From Lutjanus erythropterus (lineage: Eukaryota > Chordata > Actinopteri > Lutjaniformes > Lutjanidae), in the NCBI GenBank assembly GCA_020091685.1, contig CM034605.1:13612635-13676634 (forward strand): a DNA stretch of 64,000 nucleotides, read 5' to 3'. The notes below the pieces were generated by a model, which had not been told where the DNA came from, ran no database searches, and worked only from the letters and a program-made list of their open reading frames with translations. Below are positions 56,001 through 60,396 of this stretch, piece after piece. The number at the start of each line of letters is the position of its first letter. Positions within the stretch are counted from its first letter, which is position 1. The position numbers were made by a program, and so were the translations under genes.

Positions 56001-59000
56001 GTTTCTGTTTGCGTGTGTGTTTGAGATTCCACGCTGGCCGGCACACAATAAGTGGAAGTGTTCCCCGTCCACTGCAGTGTTTAATTGGTCAAACAGACCA
56101 AAGTGAGCGAGGTCTTGTTGTGCCAACAATAAGGCCTTGTGTTCCCTGAGCCTGAGCGTGGGGCGGTCAATGTGAAACAACAACACGCTACTCTACGTCT
56201 CTGCGACAACAATTCAGCAGCAATTCAGCTCATCTCTGAAAGGAAGCTGCTGAATTTGATTCTCAAGCCGGTTATTACTGCTAAGCTACTATTTCAAAAC
56301 AGTAAAATCAACACATGTTTGCTAACTTGTACAGGAAAAGCATTCCACACTAAGCTACGCTGAAATTACTCCCAACAGCAGATTAATTGCTATTTTAAAA
56401 CCAGCAGAGGATTGAATGAAACAAAGCGTAGCAATGTGTCTGTCTGACGCCCACGTGAAGCACCTGTCAGCCTGAGCAGGTGCTTGTCTGGCAGCCTGGC
56501 CCAGTGCGCCTCAAACACGGGTTAAAAATAAAGCAGAACCGACATTAGAATAGAAAGAATAGAATAAAACAGAAAGGCTTCATTGCCACTGTACAGAGCA
56601 CAAGAAAATTCAGAGCTCTACTCCTGATTAGTGCACAAAGAAAAAGACACAAAGAAACACAGGAGCAAAAACAATTCTCAGTAAGCAAACACAGAGTCAA
56701 AAAATAAGTCAAAATTAGAATTAATGCCTCGCAGTTGTAAGCCTCTAACAACCAGTCAGGTTGCTGTTTACATCCATGCCTCTCTAGACTCATATAATGT
56801 ATAGAATATATTGAAGACTATGAAGGAATTTAATAAAACTTCTTGAGTGTGAAATTGAAGTTATATTCACATGTAAGATGCGAACAAATAATTTCCAGTG
56901 AGAAACAGGCTGTCTTCACTTTTTTATTTTACTATTTTTACAGAGGAATACAGAGGTCTGACCAAGAGCTGAGCATTATGATGTCACAGTGATGATGACC
57001 TTTGAGCTTTTGGATATTAAATATTGTCACCTCATCATTTTGTCCTGTTAGACATTTGCGTGAAATAAGCGTATGAATTCTTCAGTTATGGTGAACAACG
57101 TGTATTGTAACGTCTCAGTGTCCTTGAACTTTGACAACTGACATGCAAATTCTAATAAGTTCATACTTAAGTCCTAGTTGACATTTGTACCAAGTTTAAA
57201 GAAATTCCCTCGAGGTGTTCCTGAGATATCATGTTCAGAAGAATGGGTCAGACTTGAGGTCACAGTGACGTTCGACCACCAAACTCTGATCAGTTCATCC
57301 TTGAGTCCAAATGGATGTTCGTAGCAAATTTGAAGAAAGTCCCTAAAGGCGTTCTTGAGATACTGCATTCACAAGAAGAGGACGGACGGATTGGACAGAC
57401 AACCCAAAAACATAACGCCTCTAATCACCACTGTTGCTGCCGTTACGACATAAAAAGTAGAATAATAAGTGAAGTAGAATTATGAATTAAGTGAACTGGA
57501 ATATTAGAATAATAAGTAAAATAAATAAATCAATGAAAATGACTCTAGAATAGGTGTATTATTGCACAAGACTGACTGCAGTGGCATGGATGTAATTATG
57601 CAACAGAATAAACTGAATTATTGCACAAGAGTAACTGTAATTATTGCACTGAATAAATTTATTATTGTACCAATAGGGACGTGTACTGCACACAGATTAT
57701 GTGGTTACTGCACTATGTCCAGTGGGTTTGCCCTAGAAAGACAGTCACAGACTCCAATTAGGCTACTTATCTCGTCTTAACACATATACATTCTGATAGG
57801 GTTTTTTTTTTCCCAATAAAAAGGTATTAGGCACCAAATCATCTGTCTCAATCCCACTTGGACTGCAATTTAAACTTTTTTCACAGTAAAATTCAAGCAG
57901 AAATGATCCATTTCCTCATACAACACCAAACATCTGCATGCATACCCTAACTTACAGAGCAGAGACACACTAACACACATAATACACTGAGCTGCTCATG
58001 TGGGAAATTCTATTTTTACCATCAGGCAGGGCGAGGCTCTGCCATACAGCAGCACACAAAGTAGGGAAACTATAACAAGGGAGGGAGGGAGGTGGTGGTA
58101 GTGGGCTGTCAGGGAACAAAGCGGAAGTGTCCTTCCTCCTGATGACCTGAAGAACACAAAGTGCTCTCTGTGTACATACACGGTGTGATGCAGCTGTACT
58201 TCTCCATCTATCACAGTGGGAACGAGCATTCAGACAAAACAGAGGTGATGACCACCACTGAAAAGTGGCATTTGTGTAGATGATTGTCCTTTTTTTAAAA
58301 AACTTCCAAATTCTCTGATTTCAGCTTCCTAGATGTGAATATTTTCTGGTTGCTTTCGTCCTCCCTGACACTAAACCGAATATCACTGGGCTGTGGACAA
58401 AACAAGACATGTAAAGGTGTCACCTTGGACTGTGGGAAACAGGGATCAACATTTTTCACCTTTTTCTGTCAGTTTATGAAGCAAACAACTAATCCATTAA
58501 TCAAGAAAATGATTGACAGATTAAGCAGTGATGGAAATAGTCCTTTTTAAATCACTTTCCACTCTATATGTTTGTACTCTACCTTATATTCTGATTTTTT
58601 TTTCTCTGTGCAAAATACATTTCTTGCATGTCTGTGTGTCTTTCCTGGAGGAAGAATCCTTCTGATGTTGCTCTTTCTTTTTCCTCCATTTTTACCCATC
58701 TGAAAGCATCTAAAATTGCGTCGAAATTTGCGTCTAGAGATACAAGAGTTCATATGTTGTGCTGATTGTAAAGCCTTTTGAGCCAAATTAGTGATAGTCC
58801 TATTTGATTTGGAGCTATATGAACATGAGGTGACTATAACTAGCTAATCACTGAGGGGACGTAACACATTCAACTTCTTCATGAAAATATCTTAATAACA
58901 GCACTCTATAGATCCAGGAAAGTAATAAAAACCTTCATCAAACATTTCGATAGCCGCCTGGTGGCTGGCTGCAGTATAGCTCATAAACCCTGCCCCCTCC

Positions 59001-60182
59001 ATGTTAGCAGATGGGACATGGGACAAACTGAAACATGATTACACGATGAAGCTGATGTATGTATGTTCAAGTGTTCATTATTCAGATAAGTTTGATTTGA
59101 ATTAGTGCCAACTGAGCGAGCTGAGCTTTGCTCACACCTGAGTCAATCGGCCGTATGGGCAGGAACTTGATACACAGCTCCGACGGTGGTCGCCACGGCG
59201 CAGGCTGTGGCTCTAAATGATGTCATCAGCGCAGGATGGCTTTACTTATGTCGAGTGGAAGGAAGTGGAGACGAGTCGTCCATCTGTATTTACAGTTAGT
59301 GGTTTAAACCCCTGACTGCGAGACAGCAGTTTTGTTTTCCCTCTTCACTCTTCTGATGCCATAAAACAGTCAACTTTTTTAACTCAGGCAGTGCCTTCTT
59401 TATTTTGCGACTGTTTTCCTTAAATTTTTAAAAAAGCAATATTTCACCTGGCTTACAGTACATATCGCAATATATCACAATATGTGGAATCAAGATCCCT
59501 GCACCGTAATACATATCGTGTGACCAGATTCTTGCCAAAACACAGCTCTACTGTACACATTAGATTTAAATTTAACAGTTTTTCAAGTCATCATTTCTTT
59601 ATCATCTTTGTTTTTTAATATTGTGATAAAAATCATATCTTGGACTTTTCATAGTGCTATTATCATACCGTATCTTGATTTTTGGTATCATTATATCACT
59701 AATAAATACAATAGACTTGATTATACTTGCTCTTGTCGTTGAGGGGACGGAACAAATAAAACTTCATAATTTTTTATAATGACACACTGTAAGCAGGAGC
59801 GCAATATAAGCCTTGAACAATAACTGAGCTGATTACAGTGGGTATATGGAGCATGAGGGATGAACAGAGGTGTGGTGGAGGACTTTGGGTGGAGGTGACC
59901 CCCTGTGAGCGGACATAAACTGTTAAGATTAAAAAATGTTTTTACGAATTGTGTTACACCATGGAAGGATGACCTAAAAAACTCTTTTAACTGTGTGATT
60001 TTTTTTTTTTTTTTTTTTGGCGGATTAGTGTTTCTGGTGCCCACAATCCCACTCACCTCCTCGAGAGCAGCCACTGTATTCCTGCAGTGGGACATCCTGG
60101 TGGTGAAGTTGGAGGCAGTCGGCGATTTATAATCTTCATTCGTCTCTGCCACAAACTCTGAAACTGTGATTTGGTCCGGCAT
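1..60182 (-). CDS. asap2: asap2, N-terminal BAR-domain part of the gene (join of exons 1-9 plus probable start of exon 10)
   Basis: ASAP2 is a multidomain Arf GTPase-activating protein that acts at membranes, linking Arf GTP hydrolysis to focal adhesions, endocytosis and Src/Pyk2 signalling (known for the family). The nine full exons join to 283 codons in one open frame, with GT-AG junctions throughout and exon ends at the same residues as I recall for human ASAP2. Seen in order: an [11 protein letters not shown]-terminus, then [103 protein letters not shown] and HAQCNFFQDGL. Together these form the curved, dimerising, coiled-coil BAR domain that binds phosphoinositide membranes. Several of these strings separate ASAP2 from ASAP1, which has for example a different sequence after DRTAL in exon 2. 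The PH, ArfGAP, ankyrin and SH3 exons lie beyond position 1. Whether this is asap2a or asap2b cannot be decided here. Confidence 0.93.
22..1739 (-). other. asap2 intron 9
   Basis: About 1.7 kb. It begins (right side) with the long CA/TG microsatellite beside the exon 9 donor. The remainder is AT-rich with short A and T runs, and I see no further gene or clear repeat. Confidence 0.75.
1684..1734. repeat. (TG)n microsatellite, (CA)n on the sense strand, beside exon 9 donor
   Basis: About 51 nt of pure TG dinucleotides on the plus strand, separated from the exon 9 donor by only five bases. Confidence 0.95.
1740..1826 (-). CDS. asap2: asap2 coding exon 9
   Basis: 87 nt, 29 codons, phase 0 at both ends: [20 protein letters not shown] then SALQVEQKE (residues 255-283), the last helix of the BAR domain. 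The acceptor is tatgacag|ATAAAG and the donor GAG|GTAATA. The donor is followed at +6 by a pure (AC) tract of about 25 units on the sense strand. Confidence 0.95.
1951..2026 (-). CDS. asap2: asap2 coding exon 8
   Basis: 76 nt. The first T completes Asn, followed by [20 protein letters not shown] and TDLHT (to residue 254). The acceptor is gtttgttcag|TTTCTT and the donor ACG|GTGAGA. It is separated from exon 7 by only about 160 nt and from exon 9 by about 124 nt, so the three form a tight cluster. Confidence 0.95.
2187..2272 (-). CDS. asap2: asap2 coding exon 7
   Basis: 86 nt encoding [20 protein letters not shown] then IKYFHAQC plus AA of the Asn codon (residues 201-228). The acceptor is catgtttacag|TATCTC and the donor GCAA|GTAAGA. 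The sequence is essentially identical to mammalian ASAP2 at protein level. Phase 2 exit pairs with the single base that starts exon 8. Confidence 0.95.
2273..3488 (-). other. asap2 intron 6
   Basis: About 1.2 kb. Its centre is the inverted-repeat element at 2605-3084. The flanks are AT-rich unique-looking DNA. Confidence 0.8.
2605..3084. mobile_element. Non-autonomous hAT-like element with 8-bp flanking duplication
   Basis: Starts CAGTGGTGGAAC and ends TTCCATCACCAG, imperfect terminal inverted repeats. Inside are the AAGTACTGTACTCAAGTAC and TTTTACTTGAGTATT strings familiar from an abundant teleost repeat. The flanks are GCTGTGTT (2597-2604) and ACTGTGTT (3085-3092), 7 of 8 matching, as expected of a hAT target-site duplication. 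It has no coding capacity. Confidence 0.7.
3489..3618 (-). CDS. asap2: asap2 coding exon 6
   Basis: 130 nt, entering in phase 2 and leaving in phase 0. After completing a Val codon it encodes [20 protein letters not shown] and [23 protein letters not shown] (to residue 200). This is the most conserved and highly charged helix of the ASAP BAR domain. The acceptor is cctggcag|CACCAAG and the donor GAG|GTTAGT, a slightly weaker donor than those of the other exons. Confidence 0.96.
3900..4341 (+). mobile_element. Partial copy of CTTAAAGG-ended TIR element (homologous to 39525-39868)
   Basis: Shares with the 39.2-39.9 kb element GTGACTTTGGTG, CACACAATAA, CCACAGCAGCACATTGCTT, an ACTCCTCTCTGC-like segment and a closing CTTTCCCTTTAAG. 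The order is the same, so this is the 3' part of the same family. Confidence 0.6.
6150..6183. repeat. Inverted repeat, 9-bp arms
   Basis: CAGCCCTGA (6150-6158) and TCAGGGCTG (6175-6183) are perfect inverted copies around a 16-nt loop. Confidence 0.7.
6715..6751. repeat. Perfect inverted repeat, 12-bp arms and 13-nt loop
   Basis: ACTCTATTGATG (6715-6726) and CATCAATAGAGT (6740-6751) are exact reverse complements. The surroundings are not an obvious repeat copy. Confidence 0.75.
7305..7354 (-). CDS. asap2: asap2 coding exon 5 (50 nt)
   Basis: Short exon encoding [16 protein letters not shown] plus two bases (GT) of the next codon. The acceptor is tttccacag|GATCTG. The donor region reads AAAGTGTAAGAAACC. 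Only the GT|GTAAG cut keeps frame with exon 6 and yields a V-T-K-I-E-K junction, where mammals have I-T-K-I-E-K. A cut two bases earlier at AAA|GTGTAAG would frameshift. The usual residues 141-156 are present. Confidence 0.94.
7405..7590 (-). repeat. Dispersed repeat family A, copy 1
   Basis: Reverse orientation of the family: TTTCAGCTTCTTAATTCTGA, TTTTCTGGTTTCTTTACTC, GACATTTGAGGACGTAA and AACCGATTAATGGAGAAAATG. Further fragments with the same words continue to about 7872. Confidence 0.65.
9362..9450 (+). repeat. Fragment of a teleost dispersed repeat (GGGTCAGTTCACCC type)
   Basis: ACTTAAATGGGTCAGTTCAC followed by CCAAACTGCAAA and TTTTCTCACTTAACTCTGG resembles a common fish repeat that I recognise by sequence words only. 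Confidence 0.4.
9568..9840 (+). repeat. Dispersed repeat family B (GTCTGCACAATATGATG...), copy 1
   Basis: Shares order and wording with the copy at 17,172-17,480: a GCTGCA-like start, AAAAAAGTCA, GTGATATGC-like segment, GTGGGAATGATC, GATGTGACATTT and GGGGAACAAGA. Confidence 0.6.
10434..10580 (+). repeat. Dispersed repeat family E, partial copy
   Basis: GGGTTGGAAGGGTTACTTTAA and AATCCAAATATCACAATGGT followed by CTTACTTTTGGACTACC correspond to the element at 23,205-23,735. Confidence 0.55.
10587..10815 (+). repeat. Dispersed repeat family A, copy 2
   Basis: Forward orientation: CAACAACTAACAGTTATTTT, GTTTGGTCCATCAGACAATG, GTCTTGTTTTGTCC, and a second CATAAAATGTCAGAAAAT block, so it may be two overlapping copies. 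Confidence 0.65.
13358..13500 (+). mobile_element. tRNA-derived SINE copy with palindromic 3' end
   Basis: GTGGCCAGGGGTTTAAGGCA and TTGCATGTCATTCCTCATC followed by CTCGTTTCCTGTGATCTC match the better-preserved SINEs at 20.1 and 35.1 kb. Its 3' part carries a 12-bp perfect palindrome (13461-13472 with 13489-13500). Confidence 0.55.
13795..14080 (-). repeat. Dispersed repeat family A, copy 3
   Basis: Reverse orientation: GATTTCAGCTTCTTAAATGT, GACAGTAAACTGAATATCTT, GACGTCACCTTGGACCATTTT and TTTTATGGCCCAAACAACTG. Confidence 0.7.
15744..15818 (-). CDS. asap2: asap2 coding exon 4
   Basis: 75 nt, 25 codons, phase 0 at both ends: [20 protein letters not shown] then KGVKG (residues 116-140). The acceptor is cttcctccag|TTCCAG and the donor GGG|GTAAGAC. 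The first residue is F where mammalian ASAP2 has I. This symmetric exon could be skipped without a frameshift, but it encodes conserved BAR helix sequence. Confidence 0.95.
15819..16847 (-). other. asap2 intron 3
   Basis: About 1 kb. A short TG run lies at 15959-15976 and the CA/TG tract near the exon 3 donor at its right end. Otherwise it looks unique. Confidence 0.8.
16764..16836. repeat. Imperfect (CA)n tract, (UG)n on the sense strand, downstream of exon 3 donor
   Basis: CA dinucleotides with a few interruptions, purest at 16796-16829. The tract begins about a dozen bases into intron 3 from the exon 3 donor. Confidence 0.95.
16848..16993 (-). CDS. asap2: asap2 coding exon 3
   Basis: 146 nt, entering in phase 1 and leaving in phase 0 after FKNL. 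It encodes [20 protein letters not shown] and then [29 protein letters not shown] (residues 67-115), a central helix of the BAR domain. The acceptor is ttttccag|CTCATG and the donor CTG|GTGAGTCC. Both flanking introns carry UG-rich repeats on the sense strand within about 20 nt of the splice sites. The length is not a multiple of three, so skipping would break the frame. Confidence 0.95.
17172..17480 (+). repeat. Dispersed repeat family B, copy 2
   Basis: TAGGGCTGCATGATACGGTA, AAAAAAGTCAG, GATATGCAATACAATTAGTG, ATGATGTGACATTTTTTT and ATGGAGAACAAGATTTTCAG align in order with the copy at 9568. Confidence 0.65.
18456..18547. repeat. (CA)n microsatellite, about 90 nt
   Basis: Nearly pure CA with one AAAC interruption and a GACACACACAGG end. 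It is the longest dinucleotide tract in the window. Confidence 0.95.
18862..19010 (+). repeat. Dispersed repeat family A, copy 4 (degraded)
   Basis: CAGGGCTGCACCTAATGATT and CGATTAATTAGTGAG start the copy. The later blocks are weak. Confidence 0.45.
19308..19655 (+). repeat. Dispersed repeat family A, copy 5
   Basis: GCCTGCAGTTAAGAATAATT, CACCGATTAATCTTTTC, CTCAAATTTAAGAAGCTGGA and a terminal GGTTGCACCTCTAA. A reversed fragment follows to 19655. Confidence 0.55.
20098..20263 (+). mobile_element. tRNA-derived SINE with target-site duplication
   Basis: Contains AGGTTCGATACCAG, which looks like a tRNA B box, then TTTGCTGCATATCATTCACC and CTTTCCTGTCATTCCTCAG. Flanks AAGTGAGACACGAG (20084-20097) and AAGTGAGACGTGAG (20264-20277) match at 12 of 14 positions. 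It is homologous to the SINE at 35,054. Confidence 0.7.
21960..22250 (+). repeat. Dispersed repeat family A, copy 6
   Basis: AGGGCTGCAGCCAACAATTA, TTTAGTTGTTTGGTCCATAA, GCCAGAAAATGGTGAAAAAT, TGTCTTGTTTTGTCCACTAG and TTCACATTTAAGAAGCTGAA occur in order. Confidence 0.75.
23205..23735 (+). repeat. Dispersed repeat family E, longer copy
   Basis: TAATTACCTGTTAAAAAATG, AATCCAGGTATCACAATATT, TTACTTTTGGATCACCTCAG and a closing TTACATGCAATCTGTTTCTCC. The family resembles the AGTAACGGATTACATGTAA-type repeats of fish. Confidence 0.5.
24115..24370 (-). repeat. Dispersed repeat family A, copy 7
   Basis: Reverse orientation: GGTGGACAAACAAGACATTT, AAGACATCATGTTGG, CTATTTTCTGACATTTTGTT. A GCACTTTGAGTAGTCAATGG fragment of another repeat type follows. 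Confidence 0.65.
24979..24999. repeat. (TG)n tract
   Basis: About ten TG units. Confidence 0.85.
25243..25262. repeat. (CTG)n tract
   Basis: Six to seven CTG units on the plus strand, giving CAG on the asap2 sense strand inside intron 2. Confidence 0.9.
27200..27455 (-). repeat. Dispersed repeat family A, copy 8
   Basis: Reverse orientation: GTTGTGGACAAAACAAGACA, TTAAGGACATCATGTTGC, CCAATCAACTAATCGATTAT. Confidence 0.65.
28192..28218. repeat. (TG)n tract
   Basis: About 13 TG units, 650 bp downstream of exon 2 on the sense strand. Confidence 0.9.
28869..28941 (-). CDS. asap2: asap2 coding exon 2
   Basis: 73 nt encoding [24 protein letters not shown] plus the first base of the next codon (phase 1 exit). 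The acceptor is ctgtccag|GCTCTG, preceded by a pyrimidine tract with TTTGTGTC repeats. The donor is CTAG|GTGAGTCG. Residues 43-66 form early BAR helix sequence and are nearly unchanged from mammalian ASAP2. The exon is separated from exon 1 by about 31 kb. Confidence 0.95.
29100..29505 (+). repeat. Dispersed repeat family A, copy 9 (most complete, possibly two nested)
   Basis: TATGGCTGCAACTAACAATT at the left, a second ATGATTATTTTCATTCTCAA start, CATAAAATGTCAGAAAATGG, TGTCCACAACCCAAAGATAT, GAGTAAAGAAACCAGAAAGG and AGTTGGCGATTAATTTAGTA at the right. This copy best shows the family's block order. Confidence 0.8.
31096..31358. mobile_element. MITE-like element with 20-bp terminal inverted repeats
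   Basis: TTCTGCCACTGAAAGAAAAA (31096-31115) and the reverse complement of TTTTTCTTTCACTGGCAGAA (31339-31358) match at 19 of 20 positions. The interior is built from repeated ATGAGATAAAAAGT units on the left and CTTTTTATCTCATAATTT units on the right, so it can fold on itself. Confidence 0.75.
34260..34542 (+). mobile_element. Non-autonomous hAT-like element with 8-bp flanking duplication
   Basis: Starts TAGGGCTGCACAATTAATCA and ends CATTGCGCAGTCCTA. The terminal inverted repeat is TAGGRCTGCRCAAT. Flanks ATACAGTT (34252-34259) and ATACAGTC (34543-34550) match at 7 of 8. It has no coding capacity. Confidence 0.7.
35054..35244 (+). mobile_element. tRNA-derived SINE with 16-bp target-site duplication
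   Basis: Contains CCCAGTAGCTCACC, TCTGGGTTCAATTACAG (decayed B box), TTTTGCTGCATGTCATTCCC and an A-rich 3' end. Flanks 35038-35053 and 35245-35260 are GTTAYTCTGGGAAGCT with one mismatch, which defines the insertion precisely. Confidence 0.8.
35735..35905 (+). repeat. Dispersed repeat family A, copy 10 (internal part)
   Basis: TTTGGTCCATAAAATGTCAG, CCAAAAGCCCAAGTTGACAT, CATCTTGTTTTGTCCACAAC and GAGTAAAGAAACCAGAAAAT. Confidence 0.7.
37113..37372 (+). repeat. Dispersed repeat family A, copy 11 (both ends present)
   Basis: AGTGCAACTAACAATTTTAT at the left and ATTAATAATCGACTAATCTT then TGCAGCTCTA at the right. The two ends are imperfect inverted repeats (GTGCAACT-like and TTGCAGCTCTA), suggesting a TIR element. 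Confidence 0.7.
37413..37815. mobile_element. TIR element family H (GTGTTGTC ... GACAACAC)
   Basis: Ends GTGTTGTC (37413-37420) and GACAACAC (37808-37815) are exact inverted repeats. Next to them, GAATATCGATACTGAATA and GTACTGTATTGAAATG fit a known kind of teleost repeat. Non-coding. Confidence 0.55.
38029..38069. repeat. Compound (CA)n(GA)n microsatellite
   Basis: About 12 CA units run directly into about 8 AG units. Confidence 0.95.
39090..39180 (+). repeat. Retroelement-like 3' tail
   Basis: ACTGCTATACAAATAAAGTC then TGATTGATAG matches the tail motif seen at the 3' end of many teleost retroelement copies. The body upstream was not recognised. Confidence 0.4.
39235..39868 (+). mobile_element. 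TIR element family D (CTTAAAGG ends), full-length copy
   Basis: Begins CTTAAAGGAATAGTTTGGAT and ends ATCTACTGTCCCTTTAAG, giving inverted ends CTTAAAGGRAYAGT. About 634 bp, non-coding. Its 3' half matches 3900-4341. Confidence 0.7.
39875..39945 (+). repeat. Dispersed repeat family A, copy 12 (5' fragment)
   Basis: GCGGCAAACAATTAAACTCA, TTATTGATAAATTTTAATC and AATTAATTGTTCGATC directly follow element D. Confidence 0.45.
40424..40552. repeat. Two (CA)n tracts
   Basis: CA runs at 40424-40447 and 40524-40552, with unique sequence between them. Confidence 0.9.
41306..41662. repeat. Dispersed TIR-like repeat family I
   Basis: Left part AGGGATAGGGACTGGTAAAA with GATTCTGTCATTGATTCCTG. Right part GATTCCAACTGGACACTCTG and GAACCGGCTCTTGATTCCC. 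The ends look like inverted forms of an AGGGAT...ACCGGTTC-type fish repeat. Confidence 0.4.
43784..44466. mobile_element. TIR element family G (GGGTTACACCAA ... TTGGTGTAACCC)
   Basis: Left end CTGGGTTACACCAACAAGGA and right end TCTTCTTGGTGTAACCCTGA are inverted repeats of at least 13 bp. The interior carries repeated TTAAATTTAA and AACTTTTAAAC words. About 680 bp, non-coding. Confidence 0.7.
45290..45475 (+). repeat. Fragments of AT-rich dispersed repeats
   Basis: ATTATTGAAATATTAATTCA at the left resembles family A. GAGTACTTTTACTTGAGTAA at 45440-45462 is a fragment of the CAGTGGTGGAA element family. Confidence 0.35.
48025..48265. repeat. GTTTCCAGTGCATGG-type dispersed repeat with internal duplication
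   Basis: GTTTCCAGTGCATGGTAGAG at 48031 and ATTTCCACTGCATGGTACAG at 48143 are similar starts. GATAGTACCTGGTATCC and GCCCCTGGTACTTTTTTTGG follow them. This resembles a widespread fish MITE with GTTTCCACTG ends. Confidence 0.5.
53550..54060 (-). mobile_element. Degraded 3' end of an L1-type LINE (ORF2 C-terminus and 3' tail)
   Basis: On the minus strand 53993-53940 encodes [18 protein letters not shown], a CX3CX7HX4C motif exactly as in the C-terminal cysteine-rich region of L1 ORF2. A frameshift later comes a hydrophobic [15 protein letters not shown] stretch, which fits the sequence that usually follows. The reverse transcriptase and endonuclease parts were not recognised and the frame is broken, so this is a 5'-truncated dead copy. 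Confidence 0.65.
56540..56700. repeat. Fragment of a dispersed repeat (TTCATTGCCACTGTACAGAGC)
   Basis: GGCTTCATTGCCACTGTACA then AGAAAATTCAGAGCTC resembles a common fish repeat in which a TTATTGTCATTGTACA block precedes ACGAAATTCAGAG. Confidence 0.4.
56945..57425 (+). repeat. Tandem-structured dispersed repeat family K, three units of about 130 bp
   Basis: Corresponding GTCC anchors fall at 57042, 57171 and 57305. Units 2 and 3 share GACATTTGTACCAAGTTTAA/GATGTTCGTAGCAAATTTGA, AGAAATTCCC/AGAAAGTCCC and CCTGAGATAT/CTTGAGATAC. The 3' end is GGACGGACGGATTGGACAGA then ACCCAAAAACATAACGCCTC, a signature I recognise from many fish genes. Confidence 0.65.
58285..58545 (-). repeat. Dispersed repeat family A, copy 13
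   Basis: Reverse orientation: TTTCAGCTTCCTAGATGTGA, CTGTGGACAAAACAAGACAT, GTGTCACCTTGGACTGTGGG and CAAACAACTAATCCATTAAT. Confidence 0.7.
58905..59060. repeat. Possible dispersed repeat (CTGGTGGCTGGCTGCAGTATAG)
   Basis: GGTGGCTGGCTGCAGTATAG and GATGGGACATGGGACAAACT are words I associate with a fish intronic repeat. There is no second copy here to compare. Confidence 0.3.
59425..59700. repeat. Fragments of a CGATATATCG-type dispersed repeat
   Basis: ATATCGCAATATATCACAAT, CCGTAATACATATCGTGTGA and CTTGCCAAAACACAGCTCTA at the right end. Related wording occurs around 15,130-15,355. Confidence 0.45.
60057..60182 (-). CDS. asap2: asap2 coding exon 1 (start codon to codon 42)
   Basis: The start ATG occupies 60182-60180. 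The 42 codons read from [10 protein letters not shown] to [10 protein letters not shown], and the donor is GAG|GTGAGT (donor bases 60056-60051). The N-terminus matches ASAP2, so this start is chosen. It has an A at -3 and a C at +4, an adequate rather than strong context. No in-frame ATG lies between it and the upstream stop. The intron begins in phase 0. About 40 bases into the intron there is a run of about 20 A on the sense strand. Confidence 0.95.
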
Positions 60183-60206
60183 AATTAATTAATCCCTTTG
60201 CTGGTC

Positions 60207-60226
60207 AGAAGAAGAAGAAGAAGAAG
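60207..60226. repeat. (GAA)n, sense (TTC)n, in asap2 leader
   Basis: An AGA-type tract of about 20 nt lies 25-44 nt upstream of the asap2 start codon. On the mRNA it is a CUU/UUC pyrimidine tract. Confidence 0.85.
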
Positions 60227-60280
60227 CACTTTCCGCAGTAAATCCCTCTCCGCGTCTGTAGAGTTTTAGGACAGAAAAGT

Positions 60281-60343
60281 TCACAGCAGCAGCAGCAGTA
60301 GTAGTAATGATGTCTCTGAAGGTCCCTGCGGGTAGTAAACCAT
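60281..60343 (-). other. upstream ORF in asap2 leader (20 residues, oligo-leucine end)
   Basis: Sense-strand ATG at 60343 opens a 20-codon frame ending at TGA (60283-60281), 98 nt before the main ATG. The peptide begins M-V-Y-Y-P-Q-G and ends in eight consecutive leucines encoded by the TTA/CTA/CTG repeat. The start context has G at -3 and G at +4, stronger than that of the main ATG. It counts only if transcription starts upstream of 60343, which is likely but unproven. Confidence 0.45.
60284..60304. repeat. (CAG)5(TAG)2 trinucleotide tract inside the upstream ORF
   Basis: Five CAG then two TAG on the plus strand. On the sense strand these are CTA and CTG leucine codons of the upstream ORF. 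Confidence 0.85.
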
Positions 60344-60358
60344 CTCTGGGTATGTTGA

Positions 60359-60367
60359 TTATGTCAT
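60359..60367 (-). other. minimal upstream ORF (ATG ACA TAA)
   Basis: A two-codon upstream ORF followed by TAA lies 15 nt upstream of the larger upstream ORF. Minimal uORFs of this type can stall or recycle ribosomes. It is relevant only if the transcript includes it. Confidence 0.25.
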
Positions 60368-60396
60368 TCCCTTGTTTGCTCCAGCACTATCCCGTG

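Larger units (their letters stand above)
28942..60056 (-). other. asap2 intron 1 (about 31 kb)
   Basis: Large first intron. 28.9-45.5 kb is repeat-rich (families A, F, G, H, I, a SINE, several CA tracts). 46.3-51.9 kb is comparatively free of recognisable repeats apart from a GTTTCCACTGCATGG-type element at 48.0 kb. 52-59.7 kb holds an L1 remnant and other repeats. Parts without recognisable repeats may hold enhancers, but no exon or RNA gene could be supported. Confidence 0.75.
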
